From Planctomycetaceae bacterium (lineage in GTDB: Bacteria > Planctomycetota > Planctomycetia > Pirellulales > Thermoguttaceae): a stretch of 5,242 nucleotides of DNA. Position numbers and translations under genes: made by a program. The stretch spans positions 1 through 5,242 of the forward strand of contig JAIRPZ010000215.1 in the NCBI GenBank assembly GCA_031256755.1, written 5' to 3'. The notes under the pieces were generated by a model, which saw nothing but the letters and a program-made list of their open reading frames with translations, had not been told where the DNA came from and made no database searches. This document shows, one piece after another, positions 5,150 to 5,242 of the stretch (position 1 is the first letter of the stretch; each line of letters starts with the position of its first letter).

Positions 5150-5179
5150 TTTACAGCACAATAAAAAATACTGTATCAT
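5150..5179 (+). promoter_or_regulatory. Promoter-like hexamers pointing out of the right edge
   Basis: TTTACA (5150-5155) and TATCAT (5174-5179) each match the sigma-70 consensus at five of six positions, with an 18-base spacer. They lie in the most AT-rich part of the window, which raises the chance of random matches. If real, the gene served begins beyond 5242. Confidence 0.35.
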
Positions 5180-5242
5180 TTTGCAATTTTTATAACTCTC
5201 GAAATAATCACACCTTACAGATTTTACTGAAAATGGTACAAG

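Larger units (their letters stand above)
4693..5164 (+). pseudogene. Possible decayed gene, open fragments in three frames
   Basis: Frame 1 is open from after a TGA (4690-4692) to the TAA at 5162-5164, with a GTG at 4742 as the only plausible start. Its first part (YRQRLLLEVIYQYHRDDIF) looks protein-like, but after a run of nine T (4821-4829) it becomes Ser-rich and unconvincing. Beyond that T-run, frame 2 reads QRETAEPDDKHVFRVWRWAK and stops. Frame 3 then offers TFLTGMAGAVVRLMKKKER and a charged, helix-like stretch up to the TAA at 5052-5054. The hand-over between frames suggests a gene broken by small indels, one of them possibly in the T-run. No Shine-Dalgarno or known motif is seen, so it may equally be noncoding. 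Confidence 0.25.
4421..5242. other. Stretch without a confident gene
   Basis: About 820 bases lie upstream of nfo with no recognised protein. The left third (to about 4690) is GC-rich and full of short inverted repeats, including the 19-bp repeat at 4518-4586 and CGGGC/GCCCG at 4593-4605. The middle (4693-5164) has open fragments in all three plus frames that may be a decayed gene. The right end, from about 5040, becomes clearly AT-rich and contains a promoter-like sequence pointing out of the window. I saw no tRNA, rRNA or CRISPR pattern. Confidence 0.6.

Overview
The window looks like chromosomal DNA from a Gram-negative-type bacterium. It has a predicted lipoprotein, a Sec-exported small protein, two housekeeping genes and moderately high GC over most of its length. 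The chorismate synthase wording (RRQGGYGRGG, then YERSDVCAVPAASV near the C-terminus) reminds me of Planctomycetes/PVC-group sequences. That placement is a recollection, not a search, and is weak.

Layout, left to right. (1) Positions 1-1127, minus strand: the N-terminal 375 residues of a lipoprotein that runs off the left edge, carrying four related tryptophan-rich units. (2) Positions 1128-1790: about 660 bases with no convincing protein gene but much structure. A multi-helix element (1256-1445) reads, on the minus strand, like an attenuator ahead of the lipoprotein gene. A 10-bp inverted repeat and 14-bp tandem repeats lie just before the next gene. (3) Positions 1791-2180, plus strand: a 129-residue exported protein with a perfect Shine-Dalgarno and a mature part built of His/Lys/Gly/Cys repeats. 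It is followed by a strong intrinsic terminator (2248-2287). (4) Positions 2292-3386 and 3456-4343, minus strand: aroC (chorismate synthase) and, upstream of it, nfo (endonuclease IV). The two are 69 bp apart and each is preceded by a TATAAT hexamer. (5) Positions 4421-5242: no confident gene. The stretch holds a perfect 19-bp inverted repeat, ORF fragments in three frames, and an AT-rich right end with a promoter-like pair of hexamers.

The genes do not form a single pathway. aroC (last step to chorismate) and nfo (base-excision repair) are unrelated housekeeping functions that may share transcription. The two exported proteins diverge from the structured region between them; one is convergent with aroC across the terminator. 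The exported proteins have strong ribosome binding sites, whereas aroC and nfo have none that I can see. The most interesting parts are the switch-like element at 1256-1445, the His-rich repeat protein and the lipoprotein's repeat architecture.
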